Origin: Lentisphaeria bacterium
GTDB taxonomy: Bacteria > Verrucomicrobiota > Lentisphaeria > Victivallales > UBA1829
DNA: 8,355 nucleotides
Reading direction: 5' to 3'
Assembly (NCBI GenBank): GCA_017456805.1
Contig: JAFTIQ010000091.1
Location: forward strand, 1 to 8,355
Below the pieces are notes generated by a model that was not told the origin of the DNA, searched no databases, and saw only the letters and a program-made list of their open reading frames with translations. The position numbers and the translations under genes are program-made. Position 1 is the first letter of the stretch; each line of letters opens with the position of its first letter. Below are positions 7,201 through 8,355 of this stretch, one piece after another.

Positions 7201-7545
7201 TTCTCTGGAAAGAGTTTCGGAAAGTTCTTTTTCCTTTTCAAAAGCACTGGTCCCTTCATGGGTGCTTTCATACATATCCTCATGTGCAAAAATAAACCGT
7301 CCGTAAACCAGAAAATGGGAAGCATCCATATTCATCCGCTGAACAACTTCCACTGCATCCCGTGCGCCGGAACGCATCAGGATAAACAAAGGCTTGATCA
7401 GAGAGGAATCGTTTTTTTGCTGAAATTTGTAATGCGGTGTCACATATTCCCGGGATACTTTGTTCAAGTATGCACTGTCATGTTTTGCAAACAAGGGAAA
7501 GAATACCGCTGTTGCAAGCAGGATCGCTGATAATTTATTCATCAT
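4261..7545 (-). CDS. Large exported GH42-like (clan GH-A) protein, possibly lacking the nucleophile
   Basis: This is a 1094-residue protein. Residues 1-20 are a signal peptide ending Pro-Leu-Phe-Ala. By eye the domains are: an alpha/beta region resembling a glutamine-amidotransferase fold (about 50-240), a beta-sandwich (about 285-392), a TIM-barrel region (about 395-735), a second amidotransferase-like domain (about 740-900) like the trimerisation domain of GH42 beta-galactosidases, and C-terminal beta domains (about 930-1094). In the barrel, N520-L-G-D-E524-N matches the GH42 acid/base site and is followed by the family-like stretch F-R-E-F-L-K-Q-K-Y at 541-549. Where GH42 has M-E-x-x-P-G with the nucleophile, this protein has W662-G-G-Y-P-G. 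It may be a glycan-active enzyme with a relocated nucleophile or a non-catalytic binder; the substrate is unknown. Two adjacent ATGs (7545, 7542) could start it, and the GAGG at 7553-7550 suits either. It lies 18 bp after the pseudopilin gene. Confidence 0.8.
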   Translation of the reverse strand: MMNKLSAILLATAVFFPLFAKHDSAYLNKVSREYVTPHYKFQQKNDSSLIKPLFILMRSGARDAVEVVQRMNMDASHFLVYGRFIFAHEDMYESTHEGTSAFEKEKELSETLSREYDVYIIGQFEFTKLPKMAQFQILNAVRNGKSLIVVKSGKVGRLPYRKLYENPIDLPKELRTFSKPGNRSLVQAYQMGKGKFITVSWGVQENIVGRSILPKIPYSNQWKTQHENSAAFFALLCRYAAGRDLAVRNPEVRIRDAWNKDVTGVKPLPGGVYYKDLIGDNGSFHVEEFKVASPVGQVKITLPDSADKKKPVSGSAEIERPSKEPMIMTVELYDSPYGRIWHRQDVNVPAGAKKVDFILKDYYMPTLAGYLRLTFKGRDNKLKNVTDRLIFFPDRSLEDYRQIGWDGVNDVMGELLAPQMIERFGWNLMLSHPTNKGENARVAAMLNMKFVPYMVRIGIMKSPIGGVKQQWFFLPSKFRQDLKAVEGDECFYRPEVKRLWAEGIKHRIQNLPMYSAAIYNLGDENGLDEESCYGPSDDKYFREFLKQKYKTIENLNYNYRSNYRSFDEVPHLKLADAKKSGNFPAWRDHRAYVEKMYADIHAFLRDEIRKYDPGAVVGAEGSEPGDLELTMGPLEFWGPYSNLVGDELLRSFGPEKIRSLWWGGYPGSHSGRGEHVIPLNKDLLLGSVNGNAWFSCHPGSNHGSFACDFSIPAYVKNYLADLDRLKDGTAQLMIRNSMDFTGVSFYWSHPSTAAAYLDKRCVNPHDGLPSLIRAAYRTGFGFEFVSERTLDRLKNTKLLIMCGASALSRKECDAILEYVKQGGVVIADFNPAIMNENLRIMESNPLKDLFGDVTFRTAEESVFKPLKLQGFAAERVPQGKRVFTERRYGKGKAILCNFSFASACNTAKPAGSFDQWILSLLKKYGAEPGIAVGKVEETTMVRIRRNNDFFLVGVMQLAQHLDKPVEIDLKGSYHVYEADGTYLGKRSSIRAEFKKSPLQLFSVFREKQSAPEFGVANGTKGAFLKFRLPALKNGRVYRLELRDPSGKEVYQCVFDRQEIAPARAIAYTEQSGTWKAILTDIATGLSTTRKFEVK
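4267..4272 (-). promoter_or_regulatory. Ribosome binding site inside the end of the upstream gene
   Basis: GAGGTG on the minus strand lies 5 nt before the ATG at 4261 and within the last codons of the upstream GH-like gene. Together with the one-base TAATG overlap it supports coupled translation. Confidence 0.65.
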
Positions 7546-7549
7546 CTTA

Positions 7550-7553
7550 CCTC
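7550..7553 (-). promoter_or_regulatory. Ribosome binding site in the 18-bp gap before the GH-like gene
   Basis: GAGG on the minus strand lies 4 nt before the ATG at 7545 and 7 nt before the adjacent in-frame ATG at 7542. By spacing the second ATG is at least as likely; the choice changes the protein by one residue. Confidence 0.55.
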
Positions 7554-7563
7554 TGTTTTCAGA

Positions 7564-8355
7564 TTATAAGCCTTCAATGGTAGAATAAGTTGTTGCCGGT
7601 TTTGCTGCACGGACAAAGATCGTATTGATCCGTTTTGCCTGTGCTGTATCCGGATAAGATTCATAGCAGGGAACTTTCAATTTTCCGCGGCTTTCCGCAT
7701 GACCATCCATGAAAGTGACATTTGCTCTCATGTTATGTTCAAAAGCGGTATTTCCTGTATTTGTATTTCCTTTGATATCAGCAAGAGCGGTTGCGGTTGC
7801 AGTCCAGGAACAGTGTCCATAATCTTCCACAAACATTGCTCCGCTGGAGGGCATCGTCATGTGAGTCAATTTCCGTCCGCCGATGGGATAGAGACTTGCT
7901 GTTCCATAACTTGTTCCATAAGCTCCGGCATCATTCATGCCATAAGTTGTTCCGCTCCAGCTTCTTCCGCCGGATTCCACTTTATACTTTTCTCTTACTT
8001 TCGGACAGGTACTCAGTTCTGTCATATCCCTTCCTACATAAGTTTCCAGTAATTTTCTCTGCCAATGATAATCAGCATTCCCTTTGGCATCACGCCAGGA
8101 TCTGTGAACGCATGGAATCTTATCATCATAATCCTGAGCATAAAGCAAAGCTGCATGAGACATCTGCTTCAGATTTCCCATGCAATTATTGGCGATTCCC
8201 TTTTGTCTTGCATTGTTCAATGCAGGTAAAAGCATTCCAGCAAGAATCGCGATGATGGCGATTACTACCAGAAGTTCAATCAGCGTGAACGCTGATTGAG
8301 TGAAGATGTGAAGGTGTGAAGAGTTTGCCTGCGGCAAACGTGAAGTGCGCCCTGT
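7564..8355 (-). CDS. Pseudopilin-like protein with H-X9-DG motif (5' end cut by the window)
   Basis: The frame is open to the window edge. No ATG is visible; the first possible start is a TTG at 8337 with no convincing ribosome binding site, so the true start probably lies outside. Residue numbers here count from that TTG. A prepilin signal, S15-A16 | F17-T-L-I-E21, is followed by a hydrophobic helix (about 19-40) ending in Leu-Pro-Ala-Leu-Asn-Asn-Ala-Arg, as in type II secretion/type IV pilus pseudopilins. Glu21 is the usual +5 Glu, but position -1 is Ala rather than the normal Gly. A globular domain follows, with H201-X9-D211-G212 near the end, the H-X9-DG motif common in Lentisphaerota and Planctomycetota pseudopilins. 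It should be cleaved by a prepilin peptidase and displayed in or outside the inner membrane. It lies immediately upstream of the GH-like gene, so a surface or secretion role linked to glycans is plausible but unproven. Confidence 0.85.
   Translation of the reverse strand, partial: TGRTSRLPQANSSHLHIFTQSAFTLIELLVVIAIIAILAGMLLPALNNARQKGIANNCMGNLKQMSHAALLYAQDYDDKIPCVHRSWRDAKGNADYHWQRKLLETYVGRDMTELSTCPKVREKYKVESGGRSWSGTTYGMNDAGAYGTSYGTASLYPIGGRKLTHMTMPSSGAMFVEDYGHCSWTATATALADIKGNTNTGNTAFEHNMRANVTFMDGHAESRGKLKVPCYESYPDTAQAKRINTIFVRAAKPATTYSTIEGL
8276..8299. repeat. Perfect inverted repeat within the prepilin cleavage-motif codons
   Basis: TCAATCAGCG (8276-8285) and CGCTGATTGA (8290-8299) form a perfect 10-bp stem with a 4-nt loop. 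It lies inside the pseudopilin coding sequence, over the codons for Gln-Ser-Ala-Phe-Thr-Leu-Ile-Glu. Confidence 0.85.
8300..8345. repeat. GTGAAG repeats on an 8-bp grid
   Basis: GTGAAG on the plus strand starts at 8300, 8308, 8316 and 8340. The first three are exactly 8 bp apart and the fourth is 24 bp further on, still in the same 8-bp phase. The period does not match codons, so protein sequence alone does not explain it. Confidence 0.65.
8323..8339. repeat. Perfect short hairpin near the window edge
   Basis: GTTTGCC (8323-8329) and GGCAAAC (8333-8339) form a perfect 7-bp stem with a 3-nt loop, filling the interval between the third and fourth GTGAAG copies. It is upstream of the prepilin cleavage motif and overlaps the possible TTG start. 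Confidence 0.75.

Noticed and set aside
6250..7530. 426-codon plus-strand open frame opposite the GH-like gene
   Set aside because: It is a shadow of the long minus-strand gene, which has a signal peptide, domain order and Shine-Dalgarno; this frame has none.
1..8355. CRISPR array, tRNA, rRNA or transposase
   Set aside because: I looked for repeat-spacer patterns, cloverleaf-like GTTC loops and transposase frames and saw none.

Overview
The window looks like chromosomal DNA of a Lentisphaerota/Victivallales-type bacterium (PVC superphylum), probably gut-associated. This rests on family knowledge, not a search. The best marker is the prepilin-like protein at the right edge. It has an [13 protein letters not shown] N-terminus running into a '[10 protein letters not shown]' helix and a C-terminal H-X9-DG motif, a combination typical of the large pseudopilin families of Lentisphaerota, Planctomycetota and Verrucomicrobiota. 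It sits directly beside a large secreted protein with a divergent glycoside-hydrolase fold, which fits the polysaccharide-degrading life of this group.

Layout. Positions 1-251 are AT-rich and hold A-tracts and a near-consensus sigma70-type promoter (TTGACT, 17 bp, TATAAT). This drives the only plus-strand gene, a 72-residue zinc-ribbon protein with an extremely acidic tail (252-470). A long bidirectional terminator hairpin (486-538) separates it from the convergent minus-strand genes. Reading the minus strand from the right edge leftwards, these are: a pseudopilin-like protein whose 5' end is cut by the window (7564-8355); a 1094-residue exported protein with a GH42-like (clan GH-A) barrel (4261-7545); an exported 355-residue protein of unknown family that overlaps it by one base in TAATG (3194-4261); and, after a 279-bp gap, a membrane-anchored SEL1/TPR repeat protein (554-2914) with its own candidate promoter.

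The 279-bp gap holds a 9-bp tandem repeat that gives six G-tracts on the minus strand (G-quadruplex-capable) and an imperfect inverted repeat.

How they may work together (inference). The pseudopilin, GH-like protein and 355-residue protein are packed tightly enough to be one transcript. All three carry export or prepilin signals, suggesting a cell-surface or periplasmic glycan-handling unit. The GH-like protein seems to keep the acid/base glutamate but has glycine where GH42 enzymes carry the nucleophile, so it may bind glycan rather than cleave it, or use another residue. The SEL1 protein is anchored in the inner membrane with its repeats predicted outside the cytoplasm, a possible scaffold. 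The most unusual sequence structure is at the right edge: two perfect hairpins and an 8-bp-period GTGAAG repeat lie inside the coding sequence around the prepilin cleavage motif.
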